Assembly: GCF_001735805.1 (NCBI RefSeq)
Contig: NZ_CP017248.1
Coordinates: 8,494,001 to 8,558,000, forward strand
Length of the DNA stretch: 64,000 nt
DNA from: Streptomyces fodineus
Lineage (GTDB): Bacteria; Actinomycetota; Actinomycetes; Streptomycetales; Streptomycetaceae
Reading direction: 5' to 3'
Part shown: one piece after another, positions 40,853 through 49,114 of the stretch
How positions within the stretch are numbered: the stretch's first letter is position 1
Layout of the letters: each line of letters begins with the position of its first letter
Notes under the pieces: generated by a model
Told to the model about the DNA's origin: nothing
Databases searched by the model: none
Seen by the model: only the letters and a program-made list of their open reading frames with translations
Position numbers and translations under genes: made by a program

Positions 40853-41704
40853 GTGCCCCTCGCGTCCACCGGCGAGCTGGTCACCGCCGCCGCCGAAACC
40901 CGCTCCGCCGTCGCCGCGTTCAACGTCATCACCCTGGAACACGTCGAGGCCGTCATCGCCGGCGCCGAGTCGGCCGGTGCGCCCGTCGTGCTCCAGGTCA
41001 GCGAGAACGCCGTCAAGTACCGCTACGGGCGGCTGCTGCCGCTGGCCCGGGCAGCCGTCGCCGCCGCCGAACGCGCCGACGTGCCCATCGCGTTGCACCT
41101 CGACCATGTACAGAGCGACCACCTGCTGCGCCAGGCGCCCGACGCCGGGTTCAGCTCGGTGATGTACGACGCGGCCCGGCTGCCGTACGCCGAGAACCTC
41201 TCCGCGACCCGGGCCGCCGCCGACTGGGCGCACTCCCAGGGGCTGTGGATCGAGGCCGAGCTGGGACAGATCGGCGGCAAGGACGGCAGGCTCCCGCTGG
41301 ACGCCCACGCACCCGGCGCCCGCACCGAGCCCGATCAGGCCCGCGACTTCGTGTCCGGCACCGCCGTCGACGCGCTCGCCGTCGCCATCGGCAGCGTGCA
41401 CGCGATGACCACCCGCACGGCCACCCTCGACCAAGCCCTGCTCAAACGGCTCTCCGCCGCGCTGTCCGTCCCCCTCGTCCTGCACGGCTCCTCCGGCGTC
41501 CCGGACGAGCAACTGGTCGCGGCGGTCGCGGGCGGCATCGCCAAGGTCAACGTCGGCACGGCGCTGAACGTGGCCATGACCGGTGCGATCCGGGAGTTCC
41601 TCGCGGCGCGTCCCGAGGCGGTCGACTCCCGCAAGTACCTGAGTGTGGGGAGGGAGGCGATGGCCCAGGAGGTGCGGCGGACCATCGGGGTTCTCGTTCG
41701 GTGA
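40853..41704 (+). CDS. Class II aldolase (tagatose/fructose-bisphosphate type)
   Basis: A zinc-dependent aldolase of 283 residues that should split a ketose 1,6-bisphosphate to dihydroxyacetone phosphate and glyceraldehyde 3-phosphate. It has AAFNVITLEHVEAVI, the zinc ligands in ALHLDHVQSDH (His-x-Asp-His) and EAELGQIGGKDG, AIGSVHAM with the third zinc His, LVLHGSSGVPDEQ and KVNVGTALN for phosphate binding. GTG 40853 has GGAAGGA upstream. It is GatY/KbaY-like in motifs and follows a SIS gene, but no kinase for tagatose 6-phosphate is adjacent. Confidence 0.9.
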   Translation: MPLASTGELVTAAAETRSAVAAFNVITLEHVEAVIAGAESAGAPVVLQVSENAVKYRYGRLLPLARAAVAAAERADVPIALHLDHVQSDHLLRQAPDAGFSSVMYDAARLPYAENLSATRAAADWAHSQGLWIEAELGQIGGKDGRLPLDAHAPGARTEPDQARDFVSGTAVDALAVAIGSVHAMTTRTATLDQALLKRLSAALSVPLVLHGSSGVPDEQLVAAVAGGIAKVNVGTALNVAMTGAIREFLAARPEAVDSRKYLSVGREAMAQEVRRTIGVLVR

Positions 41705-41716
41705 AGCGCCCCGGCG

Positions 41717-42862
41717 TCAGACCTTCTTCACGGCCCTCAGCACAACGAACTTCGGGTCGCCGGCAACCAGTTCACAGTTCCCGAACAACCGCCTCAGCTT
41801 CACGTGATACCCCAGATGCCGGTTCCCGATCACCCGCAGTTCACCCCCCGGCCGGAGCGAGCGCAACGCCCCCGTGAACATGCGCCAGGCCGTCGCGTCG
41901 GTCGTCGCCTGGTGCGAGTGGAAGGGCGGGTTGTTCAGGACGAGGTCCACGCTGCCCGGCGCCACCCCGGCCAGCCCGTCCCCGACCCGGAACTCCGCGT
42001 GCCCGGGCACCCCGTTGGCCTTGTACGTCGCCTCCGCCGAGGCCACCGCCTGGAAGGACTCGTCCACGAACAGCACCTCGGCCGCCGGATCCGCGAGCGC
42101 GATCGCCGTACCGACGACACCGTTGCCGCATCCGAGGTCCACCACGCGGCCCGCGCCCGGTCCGGGCAGGTGCTGGAGGAAGAGGCGGGTGCCGATGTCG
42201 AGGCGGTCGGCGCAGAAGACGCCCGCGTGGTTGACGACCGTGCGCCCGGACACCGCCCCGATGCCGTCGGGGAGCCCGTAGCTGTACGGCCACGGGTTCG
42301 CCGGACGCTCCAGCGCCGGGTCCGGGGCGCAGAAGATCAACCGGGCCTTCTGCCGCGCCAGCGAGGTCCGGGTCGGCCCGAGGATCCGCTCGAACAACTG
42401 GAGCGTGGAGGTGTGGATCTCCTTCACCATCCCGGTGCCGACGACGACGGTGTCCGCGTGCACCGCCGGCGCCAGCCGCAGCAGCTGGTCCTCCAGCAGC
42501 GCCAGGCTCTTCGGCACCCGCACCAGCAGCACGTCCACCCGCTCGGGCGGCGGATCCTGGGTGGTCAGCAACTGGACGGCACCGGGTTCGACACCGGCCC
42601 GCGCCAGATTCGCCCGGGTCGCCTCCTGGCTCAGGAAGGAGTCGGTGATCTGCGTCGGCCGGTGCTCCGCGAGCGCCGTGGCCAGCGCACCCCAGCGGTC
42701 CCCGACCACCACGACCGAGCCCCTGAGCGGCACCCCCTCCTCGGCCAGGTGGCGCAGCAGGTACGCGTCGGATGCGTCCCAGGCACGCAGCCGGTCGCGG
42801 GCACTCTCGGGGAAGCGGGACAGCTCGACCTCGCCCCACGGTGTCGTCATACGGTCGCTCAT
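41717..42862 (-). CDS. RsmC/RlmG-type rRNA guanine-N2 methyltransferase
   Basis: The 381-residue protein has the duplicated methyltransferase layout of the RsmC/RlmG family. The N-terminal half is a degenerate domain without a SAM motif (VVVVGDRWGALATAL). The C-terminal half has the active motif VVDLGCGNGVVGTAIA and the catalytic NPPFHSHQ (N-P-P-F type, for N2-guanine). It should modify one guanine in the ribosomal RNA, either 16S G1207 or 23S G1835 in E. coli numbering. ATG 42862 has GGGAGG upstream. It is a housekeeping gene, with no tie to its neighbours. Confidence 0.88.
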   Translation of the reverse strand: MSDRMTTPWGEVELSRFPESARDRLRAWDASDAYLLRHLAEEGVPLRGSVVVVGDRWGALATALAEHRPTQITDSFLSQEATRANLARAGVEPGAVQLLTTQDPPPERVDVLLVRVPKSLALLEDQLLRLAPAVHADTVVVGTGMVKEIHTSTLQLFERILGPTRTSLARQKARLIFCAPDPALERPANPWPYSYGLPDGIGAVSGRTVVNHAGVFCADRLDIGTRLFLQHLPGPGAGRVVDLGCGNGVVGTAIALADPAAEVLFVDESFQAVASAEATYKANGVPGHAEFRVGDGLAGVAPGSVDLVLNNPPFHSHQATTDATAWRMFTGALRSLRPGGELRVIGNRHLGYHVKLRRLFGNCELVAGDPKFVVLRAVKKV

Positions 42863-42921
42863 CGTGCCTCCCAGGCTAGCGGAGCCGCAGCTCAGGGGTG
42901 GTGGGGCGGGTCTGCGGCACT

Positions 42922-43575
42922 ATGGAGCGTGTGGACGCGGAGCTGTTTCCCAGGGAGCGCGCTCAGGTCGCACCGGGCGCCGTGCACGTCCCGGACTGGC
43001 TGGCACCGGAGGCGCAGCGCGAGCTGCTCGCCGCCTGCCGGGACTGGGCGCGGCCGCCGGCCGGACTGCGCACGGTCCGTACCCCGGGCGGCGGCACGAT
43101 GACCGCCCGGCAGGTCTGCCTGGGCTGGCACTGGTACCCGTACGCCTACGCCCGCACGGCCGTCGACGGCGACGGCGCCCCCGTCAAGCCCTTCCCGGCC
43201 TGGCTCGGCGAACTGGGCCGCCGCGCCGCCGTCGCCGCGCTGGGCCCGCAGGAGCCGTATGCCTACGACATCGCACTGATCAACTTCTACGACGGCGACG
43301 CCCGCATGGGCATGCACCGCGACAGCGACGAGAAGGCGGACGCGCCGGTGGTGTCGCTGAGCCTGGGCGACACCTGTCTCTTCCGGTTCGGGAACACCGA
43401 GACGCGGGCCAAGCCCTACACGGATGTCGAGCTGCGCAGCGGCGACCTGTTCGTGTTCGGCGGGCCGTCGAGGCTGGCCTACCACGGGGTCCCGTGGGTC
43501 TACGGGGGCACCGGCCCGACCGAGTTGGGCCTGTCCGGACGTCTGAACATCACACTTCGGGTCAGCGGCCTCTAG
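42922..43575 (+). CDS. AlkB-like 2-oxoglutarate/Fe(II)-dependent dioxygenase
   Basis: A 217-residue protein that should remove alkyl groups from N1-methyladenine and N3-methylcytosine by oxidation. The iron ligands are in MGMHRDSDE (His, Asp) and YHGVP (His); the 2-oxoglutarate-binding Arg is in GRLNITLR near the C-terminus. Substrate-binding aromatic residues lie in LGWHWYPYAY. Two starts are possible: ATG 42922 or GTG 42931; a CACTAT box at 42918-42923 would make the GTG leaderless. It is divergent from the rRNA methyltransferase. Confidence 0.88.
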   Translation: MERVDAELFPRERAQVAPGAVHVPDWLAPEAQRELLAACRDWARPPAGLRTVRTPGGGTMTARQVCLGWHWYPYAYARTAVDGDGAPVKPFPAWLGELGRRAAVAALGPQEPYAYDIALINFYDGDARMGMHRDSDEKADAPVVSLSLGDTCLFRFGNTETRAKPYTDVELRSGDLFVFGGPSRLAYHGVPWVYGGTGPTELGLSGRLNITLRVSGL

Positions 43576-43611
43576 GCCGCCGCACCTTCGGATCATGGGA
43601 GACTCGCCCTC

Positions 43612-44853
43612 ATGAGCGGCAAGGCGGATCCCCGGACGGCGGGGGAGAGGACCACCTCGAGGGCGCGGCTGGACCGGGGGCGCGGTGCGCTCGGACCCGC
43701 GCTGGAGCTGGTGCACACCGGGCGGGCGCCGACCCGCGCCGTGCTCACCGCGGAACTCGGGGTCACCCGGGCGACCGCGGGGGCGGTGGCCGCCGAGCTG
43801 GAGGCGCTCGGGCTGATCCGGGTGGACGCCCGGCCGGGCGCCGCGGCCGGCTCCCAGGGCCGCCCCTCACACCGGCTGGAGGTCGCCGAGGACGGCCCGG
43901 TGGCACTCGCCGCGCAGGTCCACGCCGACGGCTTCCGGGCCGCGCTGGTCGGCCTCGGCGGGGGCATCGTGGCGACCGCGCCCGGCTGCGAGACCGTCGA
44001 CGCGGACCCGGCGAAGGTGCTCGGCTCGGTCGTCGAGGCGGGCGCGGAACTGCTGCGGACGACGGGCCGCCGCTGCGTCGGCGCCGGACTCGCCGTACCG
44101 TCCGCCGTGGCCGAACCCGAGGGCCTCGCCCTCAACCCCCTGCACCTGGCCTGGCCCGTCGGCGCCCCCGTCCGCCGGATCTTCGCCGAGTGCGTGCGCG
44201 CCGCCGGCATCACGGCCGGCCCGGCCTTCGCGGGCAACGACGTCAACCTCGCCGCGCTCGCCGAGCACCGGCACGGCGCCGGCCGGGGCGCGCGGGACCT
44301 GCTGTGCGTGGCCACCGGACACCGGGGCGTCGGCGGTGCGCTGGTGCTGGACGGCCGCCTGCACACCGGCAGTTCGGGACTGGCCCTGGAGGTCGGCCAC
44401 CTCACCGTCAATCCCGAGGGCAGACCCTGCCACTGCGGCAGCCGCGGCTGCCTGGACGTCGAGGCCGATCCGCTGGCGCTGCTCGTCGAGGCAGGCCGTG
44501 AGCCCGGCCCCGAGGTGTCCCTGCTCCAGCAGGCCAACGACCTGCTGCGCACCCAGTACGACGACCCGGCCGTCCGTACGGCCGCCGAGGCGCTGATCGA
44601 CCGCCTGGGCCTGGGGCTGGCCGGCCTGGTCAACATCCTGAACCCCGACCGCATCATCCTCGGCGGCCTGCACCGCACCCTCCTGGACGCCGATCCCGCC
44701 CGGCTGCGCGCGGTCGTCGCCGACCGCAGCCTGTGGGGCCAGAGCGGTGGAGTACCGATTCTGCCCTGCACGCTGGACCACAACAGCCTCGTCGGCGCGG
44801 CCGAGCTGGCCTGGCAGCCCGTACTGGACGACCCGCTGGCGGCACTGCGGTGA
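43612..44853 (+). CDS. ROK family transcriptional regulator
   Basis: The 413-residue protein has an N-terminal winged helix-turn-helix (LTAELGVTRATAGAVAAELEALGLIR, about residues 45-70) followed by a ROK domain with GNDVNLAALAEHRHG (catalytic-type Asp kept) and the zinc motif GHLTVNPEGRPCHCGSRGCLD. The phosphate-binding DxGxT of real kinases is missing (only AAQVHADGFR is present), so this is a regulator rather than an enzyme. ATG 43612 has GGGAG upstream. It probably controls sugar genes elsewhere, since none is adjacent. Confidence 0.9.
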   Translation: MSGKADPRTAGERTTSRARLDRGRGALGPALELVHTGRAPTRAVLTAELGVTRATAGAVAAELEALGLIRVDARPGAAAGSQGRPSHRLEVAEDGPVALAAQVHADGFRAALVGLGGGIVATAPGCETVDADPAKVLGSVVEAGAELLRTTGRRCVGAGLAVPSAVAEPEGLALNPLHLAWPVGAPVRRIFAECVRAAGITAGPAFAGNDVNLAALAEHRHGAGRGARDLLCVATGHRGVGGALVLDGRLHTGSSGLALEVGHLTVNPEGRPCHCGSRGCLDVEADPLALLVEAGREPGPEVSLLQQANDLLRTQYDDPAVRTAAEALIDRLGLGLAGLVNILNPDRIILGGLHRTLLDADPARLRAVVADRSLWGQSGGVPILPCTLDHNSLVGAAELAWQPVLDDPLAALR

Positions 44854-45419
44854 CCGGTGCGGCCCGGGAGGCGGCGGAACGAGCCGACCCGGCCCTGTTC
44901 GACGGCGACGGAACCGACGGTCTGCTGCTGTCCTGTGCCCGGACCAGCCAACGGCATCACGCCCTGCGCCCGGTACCCTCGACCGCGGTGCCGAGCCGCC
45001 GGCAGCTGCCCGGCGGCACCAGCGAACCACCCGAAGAACAAGACGAGTCGGACCTCCACGCGCTGCGTGCGCACCCGGCCCGCGAACTCCCCGAGGAGAT
45101 CGGCCCGCACCCCCGGCCGACGCCCTACCCCATGGCTGACCACCGGCACGGCAGTTGTACGACCGGTACGCGGAGCTGGTGAGTAGGGAGACCGCCCGCG
45201 GCGACGAGCCCGAGTCCGACCGGATCGCCCTGATCGGCTCACTCGCCGGCCTGGAGCGGCTCGAAGGACCGCACGTCGACCATCCGCACCCGGTCGTCCG
45301 CGCCTGCACCGACGCCTGAGCCGCCGCCCGGCCGCCCGGCGAGGTCGCGCGATGAGTTCGCCACCCCAGTCGGGGCAGATCTGCTGACAGCCTCGCCGCA
45401 CGCCTCGCGGAACGTGCAC
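44854..45419 (+). pseudogene. 566-bp region with remnants of a degraded gene
   Basis: No intact gene is supported. A GTG at 44850 overlaps the ROK stop and opens a frame to 45182. Separately, a frame open from 45140 and stopping at 45319-45321 reads RQLYDRYAELVSRETARGDEPE, then SDRIALIGSLAGLERLEGPHV, which looks like genuine protein. The pieces lie in different frames and may be one gene broken by indels. I cannot name the family. Confidence 0.35.
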
Positions 45420-46331
45420 TCACCTCCAGTCGACCGCGAACGCCCGCCCGGGATGCTCGGTGAGTATGCGGTCCACCAGGTCCGCGCCCACCGCGGCCGC
45501 CAGCCGGTGCCGTACCCGGCGCAGCAGGTACGGCATTCCCAGCCCACCGTCGACCGAGCGCGCGCCGGCGACCACCGTGTCCCCGCCGAGTAGCAGCCGG
45601 TCCGCGAACCCGGCCTCCGCCAACGCCCGTACCGCCTCCGGCATCCGCCAGTCGGTGGCGTTATGGGCGCGGGACGGCCCGTCGAAGGCCAGCCAGCAGC
45701 CCGAAGCGGCGGCCTGCCGCTGCACCACGGGGTCGGGGTGGCGGTTCAGGTGGCCCAGGATCACCCGGTCGCCGGGCACGCCCAACTCGCCGCACAGCAG
45801 GTCGAGGACGTCCAGGGCGCCGGTGCCCAGCTCCAGGTGCACGGCGATGGTCGAGCCGGTGGCGTGGTGGGCCTCGGCCGCCGCCGTCATGGTCCGGCGG
45901 GTGTGAGCGTCGAGTGCGTGGAAACCGCCCGCCACCTTGATGAAGCCGGCTCGCACCCCGGTCGTGGCGATGCCCTCGGTCAGCTCGGACACGAACAGCT
46001 CGGCGAGGCCGCCGCCGCGCAGTCTGTCGAGCAACTGGGTGTCGTAGTGTGCGGCTTGGTGCAGCCCGGTGGCGCAGACCAACCGCACTCCCGTGGCCCG
46101 GGACAGCTCCGGCAGGTCCGCCGCCCGCCGCCCCATGCCGTACGGCGTCCACTGCACGACGGCCGCTCCGCCCGCCGCCCGGAACGCGGCCAGCTCGGCA
46201 CGTGCGGCCGACAGGTCCTCCAGCTCCTGGCCCGGCAACTGCGGGCTGCGCAGGAAGAGATGGTCGTGCGCGTCGCACACGCCCAGCTGCTCGGGCGGGA
46301 TGTCGCCGAGGACCGTACGGACGCGGCTCAC
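45420..46331 (-). CDS. Phosphotriesterase-family (PTE) amidohydrolase
   Basis: The 303-residue protein has a metal-dependent TIM barrel of the phosphotriesterase family. The first metal site is CDAHDHLF near the N-terminus (His-x-His); further ligands are the Lys in AGFIKVAGG, His in IAVHLELG, GHLNRHPD and Asp in LLGGDTVV. Members hydrolyse lactones, phosphotriesters or related esters. GTG 46331 overlaps the DUF4865 stop (GTGA), so they are translationally coupled. Operon context with a TetR regulator and cupin suggests an inducible hydrolytic or detoxification pathway. Confidence 0.9.
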   Translation of the reverse strand: MSRVRTVLGDIPPEQLGVCDAHDHLFLRSPQLPGQELEDLSAARAELAAFRAAGGAAVVQWTPYGMGRRAADLPELSRATGVRLVCATGLHQAAHYDTQLLDRLRGGGLAELFVSELTEGIATTGVRAGFIKVAGGFHALDAHTRRTMTAAAEAHHATGSTIAVHLELGTGALDVLDLLCGELGVPGDRVILGHLNRHPDPVVQRQAAASGCWLAFDGPSRAHNATDWRMPEAVRALAEAGFADRLLLGGDTVVAGARSVDGGLGMPYLLRRVRHRLAAAVGADLVDRILTEHPGRAFAVDWR

Positions 46332-46921
46332 CACTGCCGCCCGCGCGGGAGCCGGTCCCGGCCGGGCGCCGACAGGTGCAGCACCTCGAAGACGTCCCCG
46401 TCGGCCTTGGGCGCATCGTGCTCCCAGAGCGAGAAGTGCACCAGCTCCCACGCGCGCGTGTCCACGGCCGCCGCGGCGAGGACCGCGCCGTCCTCCGCCG
46501 CCAGTCGCCCGGCCTCGGCCGCCGCGTCCGCCATGAACGCGGCCAACTCCACGCCCTCCGGCACCGGTTGGCGTCGGCGCACGGCGAACGCGGGCGCGGA
46601 CCCGGCCGCGGTGCCCTCCTCGAACGCCAGGCCCGTCCACTGCCGTATCGCCGGCCGGCCGAAGTCGTTCACGGGCCCCTGGAAGGCTCCGCCCCACAGG
46701 AAGCTGTTCATGCCCTCCACGGTGTTCCACAGGTAGAACGGCCCGTACTGGTTCACCGGCGAGCCGTTCACCCCGCGTTCGCGCAGCACGTACGTCTTGA
46801 TGCCCAGGCCGTCCCAGTCGTCCAGCAGGTGCGCGACGCGGGCGACGCGGGAGCGGATGATGCCCATGTCGTAGTCGGCGGGCAGGGTGAACTCGTACTG
46901 CATGGCGTGCATCTCGTGCAT
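46328..46921 (-). CDS. DUF4865 family protein
   Basis: A roughly 190-residue protein of the uncharacterised DUF4865 family. Hallmarks are MQYEFTLPADYDMGIIRSRV near the start and NQYGPFYLWNTVEGMNSFLWGG further on. It is related in look to dimeric alpha-beta barrel monooxygenase-like proteins, but function is unknown. Three starts are possible: ATG 46921, 46912 and 46903; the family's usual first residues suggest 46903. It lies six bases after the cupin stop and overlaps the phosphotriesterase-like gene. Confidence 0.85.
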   Translation of the reverse strand: MHEMHAMQYEFTLPADYDMGIIRSRVARVAHLLDDWDGLGIKTYVLRERGVNGSPVNQYGPFYLWNTVEGMNSFLWGGAFQGPVNDFGRPAIRQWTGLAFEEGTAAGSAPAFAVRRRQPVPEGVELAAFMADAAAEAGRLAAEDGAVLAAAAVDTRAWELVHFSLWEHDAPKADGDVFEVLHLSAPGRDRLPRGRQW

Positions 46922-46927
46922 CCTCTC

Positions 46928-47317
46928 TCAGGCGGGGTAGCCGGCCACGTGTGCGTGCCACTCGGTCGTCGTGCCGTCCTCGGCTGCCTCCACGACCGCG
47001 AGGTGGGTCATGAAGGTGCGGGGGGCTGCGCCGTGCCAGTGCCATTCGCCCGGTTCGATCCACACCGTGTCGCCCGCGCGGATCGCCTCCACCTCACCGC
47101 CTTTGCGCTGTACCAGCCCCTCGCCCTCCAGGACGTGCAGCACCTGCCCGTGCGGGTGCCGGTGCCAGGCCGTGTGGGCGCCCGGAGCGAAGTGGACGTT
47201 GAACATGCGCAGCCGGGACGGAGCGGCGGGCGCGGCGAGCTCGTCCAGCCACACCGTGCCGGTGAAGTTCTCCGCCGGGCCCTGCCGGGTGTCGGGACGC
47301 CGTCTGGTGATGTGCAC
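46928..47317 (-). CDS. Cupin domain protein
   Basis: This protein of 129 residues is a single cupin barrel. It has the metal-binding first motif GAHTAWHRHPHGQVLHVLEG (His-x-His, later His) and the second motif GDTVWIEPGEWHWHGA. Such proteins are often metal-dependent isomerases, dioxygenases or quorum-sensing-type ligands binders; this one resembles small carboxymuconolactone-type operon cupins. GTG 47317 is used because the TetR stop at 47322-47324 overlaps its GGGGA ribosome site, implying coupling. Substrate unknown. Confidence 0.85.
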   Translation of the reverse strand: MHITRRRPDTRQGPAENFTGTVWLDELAAPAAPSRLRMFNVHFAPGAHTAWHRHPHGQVLHVLEGEGLVQRKGGEVEAIRAGDTVWIEPGEWHWHGAAPRTFMTHLAVVEAAEDGTTTEWHAHVAGYPA

Positions 47318-47321
47318 CGGC

Positions 47322-47897
47322 TCAGTTCCCCTGTCCGGGAGTTCGGGGTGCGAGCAGGGACAGCAGGCCGCGGACACCGGCGTCGAAGGCGGCGGGGGAG
47401 CCGGAGGCGCGGGCGAGGACATAGCCGCCCTGCACGGTCGCCAGGACGGCCGCGCCGATCTCCTCGCCGTCCAGCCAGGGCGCGAACTGCCCCTGCCGCT
47501 TGCCCTCTTCGACGAGCCCGGCGATCCGATCGCGGATGGCGGCGATCGTCTCGTCGACCGGCGCGCGCAGTTCCTCGCTCGCGATCACGTCGGGGTCCAT
47601 GGTCAGCCGGCCGACCGGGCAGCCGCGCAGCACGTCACGCTCGCGCAGCAGATACGCCTCGATGCGCTCGTACGGCGTGCCGGGACCGTCGAGGACGCGT
47701 TCGGCGGTGGCACGCAACTGCTCGGCGGTGCGCCGGATCGCCGCCAGGGCCAGGTCCGGCTTGCCCTTGAAGTGGTGGTACATGCTGCCCTGGCCCGCTC
47801 CCGCGCGCTCCAGGATCGCCTTCGGGCTCGTGCCCACGTAGCCGCGCTCCCACAGCAGCTCGCGGGTGGACTCGATCAGTCGTTCCGGGGTGCTCAT
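47322..47897 (-). CDS. TetR family transcriptional regulator
   Basis: The 191-residue protein has the TetR N-terminal helix-turn-helix, with LLWERGYVGTSPKAILERAGAGQ then GSMYHHFKGKPDLAL, and a C-terminal domain of the AcrR/LmrA-like type containing RGCPVGRL. ATG 47897 is the first good start. It is the first gene of an operon with cupin, DUF4865 and phosphotriesterase-like genes. The AT-rich palindrome ACTAGT at 47913-47918, just upstream of the start, is a candidate operator for autorepression. Confidence 0.9.
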   Translation of the reverse strand: MSTPERLIESTRELLWERGYVGTSPKAILERAGAGQGSMYHHFKGKPDLALAAIRRTAEQLRATAERVLDGPGTPYERIEAYLLRERDVLRGCPVGRLTMDPDVIASEELRAPVDETIAAIRDRIAGLVEEGKRQGQFAPWLDGEEIGAAVLATVQGGYVLARASGSPAAFDAGVRGLLSLLAPRTPGQGN

Positions 47898-47912
47898 GCG
47901 GCCACTGTACAT

Positions 47913-47980
47913 ACTAGTAGTTACACTCCGCCAGTCCCTGGGGAGCAGTCCGCCGCCCGCGCCGTACTCCCGGGGAGGTA
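47913..47980. promoter_or_regulatory. Divergent control region of TetR and SHOCT/ABC operons
   Basis: ACTAGT at 47913-47918 in an AT-rich stretch is a candidate TetR operator. CGTACTCCCGGGGAGGTA at 47963-47980 agrees in 17 of 20 positions, allowing inversion, with the element at 31287-31306 before the two-component operon. No clear promoter boxes were identified. Confidence 0.5.
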
Positions 47981-48077
47981 GCCGCACTGCCGCCGGCCGC
48001 ACGACGACCCGGACCCCCTGCCGGAGGGAGTCTCGTGGCATCCCCGCAGAGAGAAACGACAAGGGAGATGACCCGAG

Positions 48078-48368
48078 ATGCAGACCCTGGCCAACTGGGA
48101 CGGAGGTCCCGGCCCGTGGATCCTGTTCTTCCCGCTGATCTGGGCGGCCGTCGTGATCGGCGCCGTCACCTTCCTGCGCCGCACCGTCTGGCGCGGGCGC
48201 GGCGGCCCCTGGCGGCCCATGGACGGCGGACGCCCCGCGGGCGACTCGCCGCTCGCCGTCCTCGGCCGCCGTTTCGCCTCCGGCGAGATCGACGAGGACG
48301 AGTACCGGCGCCGCATGTCCGTCCTGGAGGAGCAGTTCGGCCGCACGGGCAAGGGAGGCGCGGCATGA
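48078..48368 (+). CDS. SHOCT-domain small membrane protein
   Basis: The 96-residue protein has one membrane helix (WILFFPLIWAAVVIGAVTFL, about residues 14-33) and a C-terminal SHOCT motif (LAVLGRRFASGEIDEDEYRRRMSVLEE). SHOCT domains are short helical oligomerisation modules often in membrane or phage-like proteins. ATG 48078 has AAGGGAG at 48061-48067. It overlaps the ABC ATPase start as ATGA and is the first gene of a three-gene transporter operon, so it may be an accessory subunit. Confidence 0.85.
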   Translation: MQTLANWDGGPGPWILFFPLIWAAVVIGAVTFLRRTVWRGRGGPWRPMDGGRPAGDSPLAVLGRRFASGEIDEDEYRRRMSVLEEQFGRTGKGGAA

Positions 48369-49114
48369 CCACCACGACCGCACTGCGGGCCGCGGCCCGC
48401 GTGGTCGACGCGGTGAAGGTGTACGGCGGTGGCGACACCGCCGTACGCGCTCTGGACGGCGTCGACGTCTCCTTTCCCGCCGGACGCTTCACGGCGATCA
48501 TGGGCCCCTCGGGCTCCGGGAAGTCCACCCTCATGCACTGCGCGGCCGGCCTCGACACGCTCACCTCCGGCGCCGCCTACATCGGCGACACCGAACTCGG
48601 CGCGCTGGACGACCGGCGCCTGACGCTGCTGCGCCGGGACCGGGTCGGTTTCGTCTTCCAGGCGTTCAACCTGGTGCCGACACTGACCGTCGCCGAGAAC
48701 ATCACCCTGCCCCTGGACCTGGCAGGGCGGCGCGGCGACCAGGAATGGATCGACGCGCTCGTGGACGTCGTCGGGCTGCGCGAGCGGCTGCACCACCGGC
48801 CCTCCGAACTCTCCGGCGGCCAGCAGCAACGCGTCGCCGTGGCACGGGCGTTCGCCGGGCGGCCCGACGTGGTCTTCGCCGACGAGCCGACCGGAAACCT
48901 CGACTCCCGCTCCGGCGCGGAGGTCCTCGGCCTCCTCGGCTCCGCCGTGCGGGAGATGGACCGTACGGTCGTCATGGTCACGCACGACCCGGTAGCCGCC
49001 GCGCACGCCGACGAGGTGCTCTTCCTCGCCGACGGACGGCTGGTCGACCGGATGGAGTCGCCGACCGCGGACCGGGTCCTGGACCGCATGAAGGCCTTCG
49101 AGGTGCGGACATGA
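48365..49114 (+). CDS. ABC transporter ATP-binding protein (MacB/LolD type)
   Basis: The 249-residue ATPase has Walker A GPSGSGKSTLMHC, Q-loop FVFQAFNLVPTLTVAEN, signature LSGGQQQRVAVARAFAG, Walker B VVFADEPTGNLD and the switch His in VMVTHDP. The Asn-Leu-Val-Pro and short length match ATPases of the MacB/LolD exporter subfamily, which partner with FtsX-domain permeases. The following gene encodes that permease, with a four-base overlap. The complex probably drives export or extracytoplasmic work, rather than import. Confidence 0.94.
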   Translation: MTTTTALRAAARVVDAVKVYGGGDTAVRALDGVDVSFPAGRFTAIMGPSGSGKSTLMHCAAGLDTLTSGAAYIGDTELGALDDRRLTLLRRDRVGFVFQAFNLVPTLTVAENITLPLDLAGRRGDQEWIDALVDVVGLRERLHHRPSELSGGQQQRVAVARAFAGRPDVVFADEPTGNLDSRSGAEVLGLLGSAVREMDRTVVMVTHDPVAAAHADEVLFLADGRLVDRMESPTADRVLDRMKAFEVRT

